Shown: positions 17,223-25,844, counted from the first letter of the stretch. The stretch is DNA of 64,000 bases from Pedobacter steynii (GCF_001721645.1 NZ_CP017141.1:1860001-1924000); one strand, 5' to 3'. The notes: generated from the sequence alone by a model not told the origin. Program-made: numbers and translations.

Positions 17223-17552
17223 ATGAAATTTATCTATTTATTTGTAGCGATTATTGCGGAAGTAATCGCTACAAGTGCTTTAAAGGCTTCCGAACAATTC
17301 TCTAAAACCATCCCCTCTATCATTGTGGTTGCAGGCTATGTCGTTGCATTCTACTTTCTTAGCCTTACCCTCAAAACGATTCCTGTAGGTATAGCTTATG
17401 CTTTATGGTCTGGAGTTGGTATCGTGTTGGTTTCAGCTGCCAGCTATTTTTTTTATCACCAAAAACTGGATTTACCGGCTATGATTGGAATCGGATTAAT
17501 CATTATCGGAGTGATTGTGATCAATGTATTTTCTAAATCGGCAGTACATTAA
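17223..17552 (+). CDS. SMR-family small multidrug transporter
   Basis: A 109-residue protein with four membrane helices, the size of EmrE/QacE proteins. Helix 1 contains AEVIATSALKASE with the essential membrane glutamate (Glu13); GIAYALWSGVG in helix 3 and the GIGLIIIGVIVIN helix 4 match the family. SMR proteins act as dual-topology dimers exporting cations or guanidinium-type compounds. It follows the DUF3078 gene directly. Substrate unknown. Confidence 0.93.
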   Translation: MKFIYLFVAIIAEVIATSALKASEQFSKTIPSIIVVAGYVVAFYFLSLTLKTIPVGIAYALWSGVGIVLVSAASYFFYHQKLDLPAMIGIGLIIIGVIVINVFSKSAVH

Positions 17553-17567
17553 ATGCCAAAAGAAAAC

Positions 17568-18467
17568 TTATACGACCATCTCTTTGATAAAAATATCCTG
17601 AACGGTTTTGATCTCTTCCGCGTATATGGTCTTTTTACGGGTAGAAAAATAAAGTGTATTTTCAATTACGTCCTTCCCCTCCCAGATCACCTTGATATTT
17701 CCGCTTTCTATCTCTTTTCTGCATAAAAAGTCGGGAATGATTGCCACTCCATTCTGTCCACTAATGCAACGCACAATAGAACTCAGGTTAGGAACAATAT
17801 AGTTTGGCTTAAAATCTGGTCTTTTGTTGAAGTTGAGGTGCCAGAATCGTCTTAAGTGCTCCATGTCTGCAGTGGTACCATACCAGGTTTGCTTTTTAAG
17901 CCAGTACTGAATATCTGCCATGTTCTCCTTTTTGATCAGCTCATCAAACGCTTCTGTAGGTGTTTCCTTACCGCCTACAAGTACGATTTTTTCTTTCGAG
18001 AAAGGAAGGTGGTTGATATTATTTGAATCTCCTTTTTGTGGGGTAATGATTAAATCAAGAATACCGTTGTCCAGATCGCTCAGCATTTCAGGATATTCTC
18101 CAAACTTGATGATGACATTAAACGGAAGTGTTGGGAGGTAAGACTCTAAAGTAAACTGAAAAGTCTCAAAACACATTCCGATACTGATTGTAGGTGTGTC
18201 TTTTTCTGTGCTCTTATGAAAATGATGCTCTGCCGCTTCCAGCTTGGTCACTGCATCCAGCACATAATTGTAAAGTACCTTACCCCGTTCTGTAGATACC
18301 ATTCTTCTCGAAGTTCTGTCGAACAGTTTATAGCCTACGTAGGCCTCAAGAGAATTCAGATGGAGACTAACGCCCGGCTGAGAAATGTACAATATTTCAG
18401 CTGCCCCGGTTAAGGTACCCGTTTCATAAATTGCTTTAAATGTTCTGAACCACTCTAAATTAACCAT
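17568..18467 (-). CDS. LysR-family transcriptional regulator
   Basis: A 299-residue LysR protein with an N-terminal winged helix (residues 1-60; FKAIYETGTLTGAAEILYISQPGVSLHLNSLE) and a periplasmic-binding-like effector domain. It is divergent from the MdaB-like reductase gene with 115 bases between, the classical arrangement for controlling the opposite operon. A 22-base near-palindrome sits just before its start. The effector is likely a redox-active or electrophilic compound, by inference from its neighbours. Confidence 0.94.
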   Translation of the reverse strand: MVNLEWFRTFKAIYETGTLTGAAEILYISQPGVSLHLNSLEAYVGYKLFDRTSRRMVSTERGKVLYNYVLDAVTKLEAAEHHFHKSTEKDTPTISIGMCFETFQFTLESYLPTLPFNVIIKFGEYPEMLSDLDNGILDLIITPQKGDSNNINHLPFSKEKIVLVGGKETPTEAFDELIKKENMADIQYWLKKQTWYGTTADMEHLRRFWHLNFNKRPDFKPNYIVPNLSSIVRCISGQNGVAIIPDFLCRKEIESGNIKVIWEGKDVIENTLYFSTRKKTIYAEEIKTVQDIFIKEMVV

Positions 18468-18473
18468 GATATC

Positions 18474-18495
18474 TTGTATTATAATTATGATACAA
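18474..18495. promoter_or_regulatory. Probable LysR operator, 22-base near-perfect palindrome
   Basis: Half-sites TTGTAT and ATACAA flank ATAATTAT, with one mismatched pair in the whole 22 bases. It lies six bases upstream of the lysR start, on the divergent promoter region, as expected for an autoregulatory LysR site. Confidence 0.6.
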
Positions 18496-18536
18496 AGCTA
18501 TGATTTAAGTTATTTTAATTATACATAGTCTTGCCA

Positions 18537-18544
18537 TAATTTTG
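18537..18544 (+). promoter_or_regulatory. Candidate -7 element of the mdaB-like operon
   Basis: TAATTTTG matches TAnnTTTG, 38 bases before the start codon and 41 bases from the LysR palindrome. No clear TTG is present at -33, which suits a promoter needing an activator. Confidence 0.45.
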
Positions 18545-18566
18545 TGGTCACAATAAAACAATAAAA

Positions 18567-18573
18567 AGAGGAG
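18567..18573 (+). promoter_or_regulatory. Unusually strong Shine-Dalgarno before the mdaB-like gene
   Basis: AGAGGAG ends nine bases before ATG 18583. Clear SD sequences are rare in this window, so it stands out and fixes the start. Confidence 0.6.
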
Positions 18574-18582
18574 ATACATAAA

Positions 18583-19197
18583 ATGAAAATATTTATCATA
18601 AACGGCGGACAGGTTTTTGGTCATTCAGGTGGTCGTTTTAATGCAACTATAACCGCAGAAACCATTGCTTTCTTTGAAAGTCAGCCTGGATTTGAACTGA
18701 AAACAACAAGTATAAATGACGACTATAATCCCCTGGAAGAAGTCGAAAAGTACAGCTGGGCAGATGTAGTTATTTATCATACGCCTATCTGGTGGTTTCA
18801 GGTGCCCCATGGGTTGAAAAAATACATTGATGTTGTTTTTACAGCTGGTCATAATAAAGGTATTTATAAAAGTGATGGCCGTTCTGCTGATAATCCAAAG
18901 ATCAATTATGGTACAGGAGGGATGTTACATGGAAAAAAATACATGTTAACCACTTCCTGGAATGCACCTAAGGAAGCTTTCACATTACCCGGAGAGTTTT
19001 TTAATGAAAAGAGTGTGGACGAAGGACCTCTGTTTGGCTTTCATAGAATGAATGCATTTACCGGGATGAAACCTTTATCCGGGATCCATTTTCATGATGT
19101 GGAAAAAAATGCAGCTATCCAAACCGATTTAAAACGCTATAGAGCGCATTTAGAGCAGACTTTTGTGGCTGAATTACAAGAAGATTATAATTTATAA
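18583..19197 (+). CDS. MdaB-like NAD(P)H-quinone oxidoreductase
   Basis: A 204-residue flavodoxin-fold reductase of MdaB length. It has the N-terminal flavin/phosphate region INGGQVFGHSGGRFN, YHTPIWWFQVPHGLKKYIDVVF and the KYMLTTSWNAP strand typical of MdaB. The family reduces quinones by two electrons with NADPH, limiting semiquinone stress. It is the first gene of an operon divergent from lysR, with an aldo/keto reductase starting 16 bases after its stop. The E. coli name mdaB is apt by similarity but orthology is not proven. Confidence 0.9.
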   Translation: MKIFIINGGQVFGHSGGRFNATITAETIAFFESQPGFELKTTSINDDYNPLEEVEKYSWADVVIYHTPIWWFQVPHGLKKYIDVVFTAGHNKGIYKSDGRSADNPKINYGTGGMLHGKKYMLTTSWNAPKEAFTLPGEFFNEKSVDEGPLFGFHRMNAFTGMKPLSGIHFHDVEKNAAIQTDLKRYRAHLEQTFVAELQEDYNL

Positions 19198-19213
19198 TAA
19201 TAGAAATACAGAA

Positions 19214-20203
19214 ATGGAATATAGAAAATTAGGTAAATCAGACCTGGAGCTCTCGACAATAACTTATGGTGCTTTCGCGATTGGCGGGACCATGTGGGGA
19301 GGAAATGAAAAACAAAATTCAATAGATGCCATTCATGCATCTTTAGATCATGGCATCAGTACCCTGGATACTGCTCCTTTTTATGGATTTGGTTTGAGTG
19401 AAGAACTGATTGGTGAAGCAATAAAAGGGAAAGACAGGAGTAAAATACAGATCCTTAATAAATTTGGCCTGGTATGGGATCAAAGTAATCACGGTAAAGG
19501 AGAACATTTCTTTGATGCAGAGGACAATGGGAGGCGCGTACCAATTTACAAATACGCTGCTAAAGCAAATGTAATCAAGGAATTGGAAGAAAGTCTAAAA
19601 CGTCTGGGTACGGATTATATAGATCTACTCCAATTGCATTGGCCAGATGCAACCACTCCTATTGAAGAAACGATGGAAGCCATGGAATTATTGATTCAGC
19701 AAGGTAAAATCAGAGCGGCTGGGGTGAGTAATTATAATCTTAATCAGATGAAAACGGCTAATGAGGCTATCGGGCTATCTTCCAATCAGCTGGCCTATAG
19801 TATGCTCAACAGAAGCATCGCTGATGATATCATTCCTTATGCAATGGATAATGATATTTCGATTATTGCTTACAGCCCGCTGGAAAGAGGATTGCTAACC
19901 GGAAAGTACTTCAAAGATGCAACTCTAAAAGCAAATGATCACCGAAGCGGCTATTTTGGTCAGTTCGATGCGGAAAAGGTGAAAAGTTTCCTGGCAGCTA
20001 TCCAGCCCGTCGCTGATGAAAAAAATGCGTCCTTATCTCAGTTGGTTTTGCGTTGGACAACTCTTCAGCCCGGAATTACGATCGTACTGGCTGGTGCCAG
20101 AGATGCCAGTCAGGCGATAGATAATGCCAAAGCAATGGAAATTGCTTTTAAAAGAGATGAAATTGATTACATCAATGAACAATTGAATAAAATTAGTTTT
20201 TAG
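19214..20203 (+). CDS. Aldo/keto reductase
   Basis: A 329-residue (beta/alpha)8 oxidoreductase. The tetrad is visible: Asp and Tyr in LDTAPFYGFG, Lys in ILNKFGLVW and His in LLQLHWPD. NADPH-binding residues lie in the C-terminal half. ATG 19214 (MEYRKLGKSD) is preferred over an in-frame ATG at 19163, because the latter would overlap the preceding gene and add an unrelated 17-residue extension. It reduces aldehydes or ketones in the cytoplasm, fitting detoxification with the MdaB-like gene. Confidence 0.93.
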   Translation: MEYRKLGKSDLELSTITYGAFAIGGTMWGGNEKQNSIDAIHASLDHGISTLDTAPFYGFGLSEELIGEAIKGKDRSKIQILNKFGLVWDQSNHGKGEHFFDAEDNGRRVPIYKYAAKANVIKELEESLKRLGTDYIDLLQLHWPDATTPIEETMEAMELLIQQGKIRAAGVSNYNLNQMKTANEAIGLSSNQLAYSMLNRSIADDIIPYAMDNDISIIAYSPLERGLLTGKYFKDATLKANDHRSGYFGQFDAEKVKSFLAAIQPVADEKNASLSQLVLRWTTLQPGITIVLAGARDASQAIDNAKAMEIAFKRDEIDYINEQLNKISF

Positions 20204-20220
20204 TGAAACAACGATGTCGA

Positions 20221-20253
20221 AACAGTGCGGTTCCTTTAGAGACCGTACTGTTT
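20221..20253 (+). terminator. Probable terminator after the aldo/keto reductase
   Basis: AACAGTGCGGT pairs with ACCGTACTGTT (one mismatch) followed by TTTCTATTT. The imperfect T-tail makes it moderately convincing; if functional, the GNAT gene downstream needs its own promoter. Confidence 0.6.
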
Positions 20254-20284
20254 CTATTTGGCGCTAATGTGCTTTATGCTTCAT

Positions 20285-20314
20285 AAACCTAAGATTTAAT
20301 GTTACCTTAGGTTT
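20285..20314 (+). repeat. Inverted repeat in the GNAT leader
   Basis: AAACCTAAG and CTTAGGTTT are perfect 9-base arms around a 12-base loop, ending 19 bases before the GNAT start codon. A second smaller repeat (GGTTT / AAACC, 20310-20327) overlaps it, so alternative hairpins are possible. Confidence 0.5.
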
Positions 20315-20333
20315 AAAATGTTAAACCATATCT

Positions 20334-20615
20334 ATGAAGATCGAACAGGCTAATGACGATAAAAAGGGCAGTTTTAAAGCGATAGAAAATTATAAAGAGG
20401 CAGGAGTAATGACTTATGTCTGGGCAGGTCCCGGAAAGATAATTATTGACCACACGGAAGTAAATCCTGAATTTTCAGGTAAAGGTGTAGGGAAAACGCT
20501 AGTATTGGATGCCGTGCGTTACGCCAGAGAAAATAAAGTAAAAATCCTTCCCTTATGTCCTTTCGCTAAAAGTGTATTTGACAAGAATGAGGATTTAAAA
20601 GACGTTCTTTTCTAA
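20334..20615 (+). CDS. Small GNAT-family N-acetyltransferase-like protein
   Basis: A 93-residue protein of the short GCN5-related acetyltransferase type (YjdJ-like). VNPEFSGKGVGKTLVLDAVRYAR contains the acetyl-CoA pyrophosphate loop (GKGVGK), and ILPLCPFAKSVFDK is the usual C-terminal strand. Such minimal GNATs lack the N-terminal arm; substrates are unknown. It is 19 bases before the FMN reductase gene and probably co-transcribed with it. Confidence 0.88.
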   Translation: MKIEQANDDKKGSFKAIENYKEAGVMTYVWAGPGKIIIDHTEVNPEFSGKGVGKTLVLDAVRYARENKVKILPLCPFAKSVFDKNEDLKDVLF

Positions 20616-20634
20616 ATACAAAACCAGGATATAC

Positions 20635-21171
20635 ATGAAAATTTTAGCTTTTGCAGGAAGTAACAGCAGTAAATCGATCAATAGAAAACTGGTGATCCAT
20701 ACGCTCTCCTATTTTGAAGAGGAGACAGTGACACTTTTAGATCTGAATGATTTTGAAATGCCGCTTTTTTCTGTAGATAGGGAAAGCAAAGACGGACATC
20801 CTCGTCAGGCACATCAGCTACTGGAGCATATTGAAGCCTGCGATCTGATCATTGTATCAATGGCAGAACATAATAACAGTTACACTACTGCTTTTAAGAA
20901 CGTAATGGACTGGTGCTCACGTGTCAATGGAAAGTTTTTTCAGAACAAACCCATGTTCCTATTGAGTACATCCCCAGGCGGATTTGGAGGCGGAAACGTA
21001 ATGAATTCCGCAAAAGCATACTTTCCAAAATGCAGTGCCAATATATTGAGTACTTTCTCTCTGCCTTCTTTTTACCAGAATTTTGAGGAAAATGAAGGGA
21101 TTACCAACCCCCAGATCCGGGCAGATTTTATTGCTAAAATTCAGGAACTCCGGGAAGGATTAAAAAAATAA
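20635..21171 (+). CDS. NADPH-dependent FMN reductase family protein
   Basis: A 178-residue flavodoxin-like protein. The FMN phosphate loop AGSNSSKSIN (residues 7-16), the AEHNNSYTTAFKNVMDW segment and the STSPGGFGGG loop match the ChrR/azoreductase-like class of reductases of quinones, azo dyes or free flavin. It ends the run of redox enzymes divergent from lysR. A weak hairpin overlaps its stop (21168-21195). Confidence 0.9.
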   Translation: MKILAFAGSNSSKSINRKLVIHTLSYFEEETVTLLDLNDFEMPLFSVDRESKDGHPRQAHQLLEHIEACDLIIVSMAEHNNSYTTAFKNVMDWCSRVNGKFFQNKPMFLLSTSPGGFGGGNVMNSAKAYFPKCSANILSTFSLPSFYQNFEENEGITNPQIRADFIAKIQELREGLKK

Positions 21172-21322
21172 GCCGGAAGATCTCCTCCGACTTATCCTTA
21201 ATAATCTCCTCTGGATCACTATATCTATGATATTGCTTGATCAAATGTATCTATTTATGTAAGGCAAAAAAATCCCTGATTTTAGGTATTTTTTCCGTAA
21301 CCCTGCGCTATATATAAAGGAC
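21172..21322. other. Convergent intergenic stretch
   Basis: No gene is seen between the convergent FMN reductase and CoA-transferase genes. The imperfect hairpin at 21168-21195 lacks a T-run. Confidence 0.3.
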
Positions 21323-22603
21323 TTAGTGGCTAAAACGGTCATGAAATGCACGTTCAAGTGTTTCACGATGCATAGGATGAGCAAGGCTGATTAGTGCTGC
21401 CGCCCGTTGCTTTAAACTTTTACCAAACAGGTTTACTTTACCATACTCGGTTACCACCCAGTGTACATGACCCCGGGTTGTAACTACTCCTGCGCCCTCC
21501 TTTAAAAAAGGAACGATCCTCGAAATTCCTTTGGAAGTCACAGAAGGAAGAGCAATGATGGGTTTACCGCCCTCAGAAAGGGAAGCTCCATGAATAAAAT
21601 CCATTTGCCCACCAATTCCTGAATATTGATAAGTACCCATAGAATCGGCGCAAATCTGCCCGGTTAAATCCAATTCTATAGCTGAATTTATAGCGGTAAC
21701 TTTGGGATTCTGACGGATAATGCTCGTGTCATTTGCATAAGCAATATCCATTACCCGGATGATCGGGTTGTCATCAACAAAATCATAGAGCTTTCTTGTT
21801 CCGATCATAAAAGAGGTAATAGATTTACCCCGGTTTATTTTTTTTAAACTGTTGTTGATCACTCCGTTTTGAATCAGCGGGATCACTCCATCAGAAAGCA
21901 TTTCTGTATGTAAACCCAGATTTTTGTGGCCGGTCAGGTTTTTTAATACCTGGTCTGGAATCCCTCCAATTCCCAGCTGCAATGTTGCCCCATCCTCTAC
22001 AAGGGACGCAATATTCGCTCCGATGGTTACCATGGCTTCATTTGTTTTTGCTGCATAATCTACTTCGGGTAGCTCTTCTTCATGCCATACCAATGTGTGG
22101 AGTTTACTGATATGGACAAAACCATGCCCATGGGTTCTGGGGACTTTGGGGTTTACCTGGGCAATGATATGTTTTGCCGTATCTATTGCCGCCCTGGCAA
22201 TGTCAACGGAGGTGCCAAGAGAGCAATATCCATGGACATCAGGTTCTGATACCTGAATCATAGCAACATCAATAGGGAGGAAACCTTCTTTAAACAATTT
22301 GGGAATCTGACTCAGGAACACAGGCACATAGTCGCCATATGGACTATTGGCTACGGCTCTGGTATTTGCAGAAACAAACAAGGAGTTGAAAAAAAAACTT
22401 CCCCGATAGTCCGCAGCATTGAAATCAATATCTCCCAGAGTGGTAATACTGGTAATCTCTACTTTTTTTAAATCGCGGTGTCTTTCCTGTAAGGCCTTTA
22501 CCAAATGGATTGGAGTTGCGGCACTGCCATGGATAAATACACGATCGCCTGATTTTATTGTTTGTACTGCTTCTGCGGCAGTTAGGTAAGTTGGAGAATT
22601 CAT
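21323..22603 (-). CDS. Acetyl-CoA hydrolase/CoA-transferase (4-hydroxybutyrate type)
   Basis: A 426-residue class I CoA-transferase-fold enzyme. LGIGGIPDQVL (210-220) and SGIGGQMDF form the CoA-binding loops, and Glu234 in LHTEMLSDG is the position of the catalytic glutamate that forms the glutamyl-CoA intermediate in 4-hydroxybutyrate CoA-transferases. It moves CoA between acetyl-CoA and a carboxylate in the cytoplasm; succinate or butyrate are possible partners, but nothing nearby decides. It starts four bases after a small helical protein gene, implying coupling. Confidence 0.92.
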   Translation of the reverse strand: MNSPTYLTAAEAVQTIKSGDRVFIHGSAATPIHLVKALQERHRDLKKVEITSITTLGDIDFNAADYRGSFFFNSLFVSANTRAVANSPYGDYVPVFLSQIPKLFKEGFLPIDVAMIQVSEPDVHGYCSLGTSVDIARAAIDTAKHIIAQVNPKVPRTHGHGFVHISKLHTLVWHEEELPEVDYAAKTNEAMVTIGANIASLVEDGATLQLGIGGIPDQVLKNLTGHKNLGLHTEMLSDGVIPLIQNGVINNSLKKINRGKSITSFMIGTRKLYDFVDDNPIIRVMDIAYANDTSIIRQNPKVTAINSAIELDLTGQICADSMGTYQYSGIGGQMDFIHGASLSEGGKPIIALPSVTSKGISRIVPFLKEGAGVVTTRGHVHWVVTEYGKVNLFGKSLKQRAAALISLAHPMHRETLERAFHDRFSH

Positions 22604-22607
22604 TTGT

Positions 22608-23018
22608 CTAATGGGCTTTTGTTAAAATTAATGGGTCCTGAGCACCAAAAATCTCTTGTTTTACGTACTGGAAATCTTCAAATAATATGTTGATCTCGTT
22701 TTCCAGATCCAAATGCTTATTGAGCAATAAGATACTTATGTTTTGGGTTGAATCCAGTATAATGGGTTCCAGAAACTTCAGGTAAGCCGTAACATGTAGT
22801 GAGGCCTCTTTAATTTTCCGTTCAAGCATTTCCGTTCTTTGTAAGAGCAATTGCAGGTTGCTGATTTTTCCTTTGATGTTACAGATATAGCCGGAAGAAA
22901 GTTTTCTGAAAAAATTAAGTTCTCCTTTGCAGAATTCCAATCCGGAGAGCCAATATTTGGTCACGAGATAAAGTTCCTGTAATTCATTTTCCAATTGAAG
23001 ATCATCTATTGTTTTCAT
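22608..23018 (-). CDS. Small helical protein of unknown function
   Basis: A 136-residue protein with no signal peptide or membrane segment; I do not recognise the family. It is predicted by eye to be almost wholly helical, with leucine-rich heptad-like stretches (for example residues 48-75 and 98-122), suggesting a coiled-coil bundle. The CoA-transferase gene begins four bases after its stop, so expression is coupled and a structural or regulatory link to that enzyme is possible. Function unassigned. Confidence 0.7.
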   Translation of the reverse strand: MKTIDDLQLENELQELYLVTKYWLSGLEFCKGELNFFRKLSSGYICNIKGKISNLQLLLQRTEMLERKIKEASLHVTAYLKFLEPIILDSTQNISILLLNKHLDLENEINILFEDFQYVKQEIFGAQDPLILTKAH

Positions 23019-23223
23019 GCTTTCCTGGGTTAAATTCCAACGTAAATTTCCAGATAATTATCAGATGGATAGGTGATATTGGTCACTTTTACAACTGATT
23101 GTTGTCAGGAAAAAACCGTTTTGTTGACATTAAAAAACTCAGAAATAAACAGCCGCGTGCTCAGGACTCAGGAATATTTTTTAAGAAACTTTGACGAGGG
23201 ATCGGAGCAGATGGTGGTTAGCC
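23019..23223. other. Intergenic region upstream of the helical-protein gene
   Basis: No gene is seen. It contains small inverted repeats (GATAATTATC; ACAAC-5-GTTGT) that could be regulatory but are too short to assert. Confidence 0.3.
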
Positions 23224-24084
23224 TTAAAGCCCCTGCTGGATAAACAAATCTACCTCCGTCAGTACCCTGGAATCTGTCAATATTTTCGAATGAGTGGTTT
23301 CCTGATAGGAAGATGCTTTTATTTGTGGGTTTTCTCTTAAAAAATCTTCAATATAGCTGGCGGGAGAAATGAGGTCATTGGAATCGTAAATCAACAGATG
23401 CTTCAATTGATCTGAAAAATCATAAATCCGGTTTAATACAAAATGCTCGGTCTTTTGATCAAATAACTTTTCAAAATCATCAAAGAATTTTCGTTGTGCT
23501 TCTTCGGATGTATTTACCGCATTCATGGATGCAATAAAATTGTCTTTTAAGTTCACCAAAGGAGCAATGCTGATCAGTAACTTAGGATACTCTTTGACTT
23601 GTTGTAAAGCAAGTGAATTGGCCATTCCGCCAAGCGAATGTCCGATCATGATATGAGGTATACCGAGATGCTTAAAAAGCTGTTTAATTGATTCAGCATA
23701 AAGGAAGAGGTTACTGATCTCTCCTTCAGAACTTCCGTTTCCGGGAGCATCAAAAGACCAGATCTCGAAATCCTTATTTGTTCTGAGCAGGGAAATAATG
23801 TCACTGAAGTCGACGCCTTTAGAACCCCATCCATGGGTCAGCAGTATTTTAACAGGGCCATTTCCCCATTTAAAGCAATTGATGTTTAAATCTGACTTGC
23901 TGAAATATTGGTCCTTTACCTTCAAAGGAATGAATTCTGCTTCATCCAACAGTTTTTGTTGGTGGAAACGCACCGGTATTTTTGGTGAGTAGCAGATGAG
24001 TTGCCAGAGCAGGGATTGGAGTTGATCCGAATCCCGGTCTGGTAAATTTTTGATGCTTTCAACGATCTGTCTCAGTTTTTTCAT
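23224..24084 (-). CDS. Alpha/beta hydrolase
   Basis: A 286-residue cytoplasmic alpha/beta hydrolase. The oxyanion-hole region is LLTHGWGSKG (81-90), the nucleophile elbow GHSLGG (Ser150), and the C-terminal His is in TTHSKI, with an acid candidate in IYDSNDL. No signal peptide is present. It probably cleaves an ester or thioester; substrate unknown. It is the last gene of the minus-strand series sigma-FecR-receptor-DUF4249-hydroxylase, 67 bases after the hydroxylase, so it may act on the same imported compound. Confidence 0.9.
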   Translation of the reverse strand: MKKLRQIVESIKNLPDRDSDQLQSLLWQLICYSPKIPVRFHQQKLLDEAEFIPLKVKDQYFSKSDLNINCFKWGNGPVKILLTHGWGSKGVDFSDIISLLRTNKDFEIWSFDAPGNGSSEGEISNLFLYAESIKQLFKHLGIPHIMIGHSLGGMANSLALQQVKEYPKLLISIAPLVNLKDNFIASMNAVNTSEEAQRKFFDDFEKLFDQKTEHFVLNRIYDFSDQLKHLLIYDSNDLISPASYIEDFLRENPQIKASSYQETTHSKILTDSRVLTEVDLFIQQGL

Positions 24085-24151
24085 GGTCTTTCCGATCTAA
24101 TTTCGACTGTTAAAATTGCTCAATAAAACCGGAAGATTAATCAGCATCAGG

Positions 24152-25042
24152 TCAGGATTGATCTGCGAGCTCTTTCTGCAGGCTTTTGGAGGTTTTGCTT
24201 ACGCCATTATGGCTCCATCCCGGAGGGTACAAGATATATTTTATCTTATTCTTCCAGCCCGGTGCCTTTTTAACATCATTAGAAAGGGCAATCAACTCAT
24301 GGAAAATGATATTTACTGCACCTGGTTCCGGCTGACTGGTCAATCCATATTTTATTTCTTCTTCCGGAATTTCTTCCTGAAAAGTACCAAACATCCGATC
24401 CCAGAGAATCAGAACCATGCCCATATTTTTGTCCAGATAACGAACATTACTGGCATGATGAACCCGGTGATGCGACGGCGTCACAAAAATATATTCAATA
24501 ACGGGGTGAAGCTTTCCAATCGCTTGCGTATGTACCAGATTGCCGTAAATCTGGGTGATCAGGTAAGCAAAGAGGATATCAACAGCGCTGAAACCTATCA
24601 TCGCTAATGGAAGATAAAAGAACACCCGGTACAAAGGCTCAAATACAGTGGAACGGAAACCTGTAGTCAGGTTAAAATATTCCGAAGAGTGGTGTGTTAC
24701 ATGCATGGCCCAGAATAGACGCACATAGTGTCCGGTGGCGTGCAGTACCCAATATAAAAAGTCCTGGGCAAGGATCAGCACAGTCCAGTAAATGAAAATA
24801 TTGGAGATCTGAAAAAAGCGGAAATTATGATAAAAGTAATCCAGCAAAAAAAAGGTCCCTGTTTTCATGGTCAGGTTGATCACAAAAGCGGCAGCCATCA
24901 GGTAGACGTTGGTCCAGGTATCACGCCCATGATAAACTTTTTTATCATGAGCGTAACTAAAATACATTTCTACTAAGGTAAGTAGAATAACAAATCCAAA
25001 GAGGGGAATTATACTCAGGTTTTTGTCTAAAATTTCATTCAT
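24152..25042 (-). CDS. Membrane di-iron hydroxylase (sterol desaturase / fatty acid hydroxylase family)
   Basis: A 296-residue integral membrane protein with about five hydrophobic segments. The eight-histidine di-iron site is complete: HATGH (101-105), HVTHH (114-118) and HHRVHH (191-196). Family members hydroxylate or desaturate sterols, fatty acids, carotenoids or ether lipids using O2. The C-terminal PPGWSHNG tail resembles the alkylglycerol-monooxygenase-like branch. It begins one base after the DUF4249 gene's stop, so it is translationally coupled to a surface lipoprotein and TonB receptor. The substrate is inferred to be lipid-like; identity unknown. Confidence 0.92.
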   Translation of the reverse strand: MNEILDKNLSIIPLFGFVILLTLVEMYFSYAHDKKVYHGRDTWTNVYLMAAAFVINLTMKTGTFFLLDYFYHNFRFFQISNIFIYWTVLILAQDFLYWVLHATGHYVRLFWAMHVTHHSSEYFNLTTGFRSTVFEPLYRVFFYLPLAMIGFSAVDILFAYLITQIYGNLVHTQAIGKLHPVIEYIFVTPSHHRVHHASNVRYLDKNMGMVLILWDRMFGTFQEEIPEEEIKYGLTSQPEPGAVNIIFHELIALSNDVKKAPGWKNKIKYILYPPGWSHNGVSKTSKSLQKELADQS

Positions 25043-25043
25043 T

Positions 25044-25844
25044 TTACGGAATCACTAAAGTTCTTTTTTGAACGGTGTGAGCACTGAAATAACCAAGAGC
25101 GCCACCGGTTATATTGCTTAGCGGGTTGGCCGGGGAGGCGCCGTTATCGGAACCTTCTGCGTTACCTAAACTAAAGAGGTAAAGATAAGCAGAAGCATCA
25201 ACACTGTGCATTTCTACCCCTAATTTGTCTCCTTTTTTAAAATCCCTTGACAAATCATCGGTAGTATTCTGAAAGATTACACTGGTGTTTACCTCCTGTC
25301 CGGGAGTAAAATCATCGTTCATTAAAGCAAAATTTCTTTGCTTTTTGTCATTGACAAACAGCTGAAACCAATAATAGTTTCTATTTTCCAGAGGGTCTTT
25401 ATACTTTACATAGGTTACCGTACGTTCTTTGTCGAAATCCGCTGGTTTAAGGTAAAAGTCCTCAAAAGGTACAACGGCAGGCATCGTACTGGATGAGCTG
25501 AAGGTCTTTTCGTCCACAATTACCTTCAGCAGATAAGTTTCACCTGGGCTGCCATTGATGGCTGTAGTTTTATAAATACCAGGGCTGATTTCAGGAAGGG
25601 TTACGGTAGTCCCTTTGTTTTCTATGGTCACGATCGCACCGCCAAGACCTACAAACTGATTGTCGTCGCTAAAATTTTTTGTCTTGCTGATCAGCACAGA
25701 ACAAACTCCCGGTTCATTGGTGATGGTTCCTTCAATTACATATTTCTCCTCATTATCGGCGCGTTTTAACTCTACGACTTTTTCACAGGACCAAAGAAAT
25801 GTGGAGAAGAGCATTAAAAGCAATAGTTGCAGTATATTTTTCAT
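25044..25844 (-). CDS. DUF4249 lipoprotein
   Basis: A 266-residue lipoprotein with signal peptide and lipobox FLWSC (Cys20). The mature part starts EKVVELKRADNEEKYVIEG, has a predicted beta-sandwich half (residues about 35-115) and a C-terminal half with aromatic repeats, typical of DUF4249. In Bacteroidota these proteins are usually encoded after TonB receptors with a carboxypeptidase-like regulatory domain and are thought to be receptor-associated surface lipoproteins. It follows the receptor by 58 bases and is coupled to the hydroxylase gene. Ligand unknown. Confidence 0.88.
   Translation of the reverse strand: MKNILQLLLLMLFSTFLWSCEKVVELKRADNEEKYVIEGTITNEPGVCSVLISKTKNFSDDNQFVGLGGAIVTIENKGTTVTLPEISPGIYKTTAINGSPGETYLLKVIVDEKTFSSSSTMPAVVPFEDFYLKPADFDKERTVTYVKYKDPLENRNYYWFQLFVNDKKQRNFALMNDDFTPGQEVNTSVIFQNTTDDLSRDFKKGDKLGVEMHSVDASAYLYLFSLGNAEGSDNGASPANPLSNITGGALGYFSAHTVQKRTLVIP

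Noticed and set aside
21168..21195. Terminator after the FMN reductase gene
   Set aside because: The stem has a mismatch and no T-run, so it is mentioned but not annotated as a terminator.
24116..24607. Plus-strand open frame opposite the hydroxylase gene
   Set aside because: It is antisense to a gene with complete histidine boxes and has no family motif.
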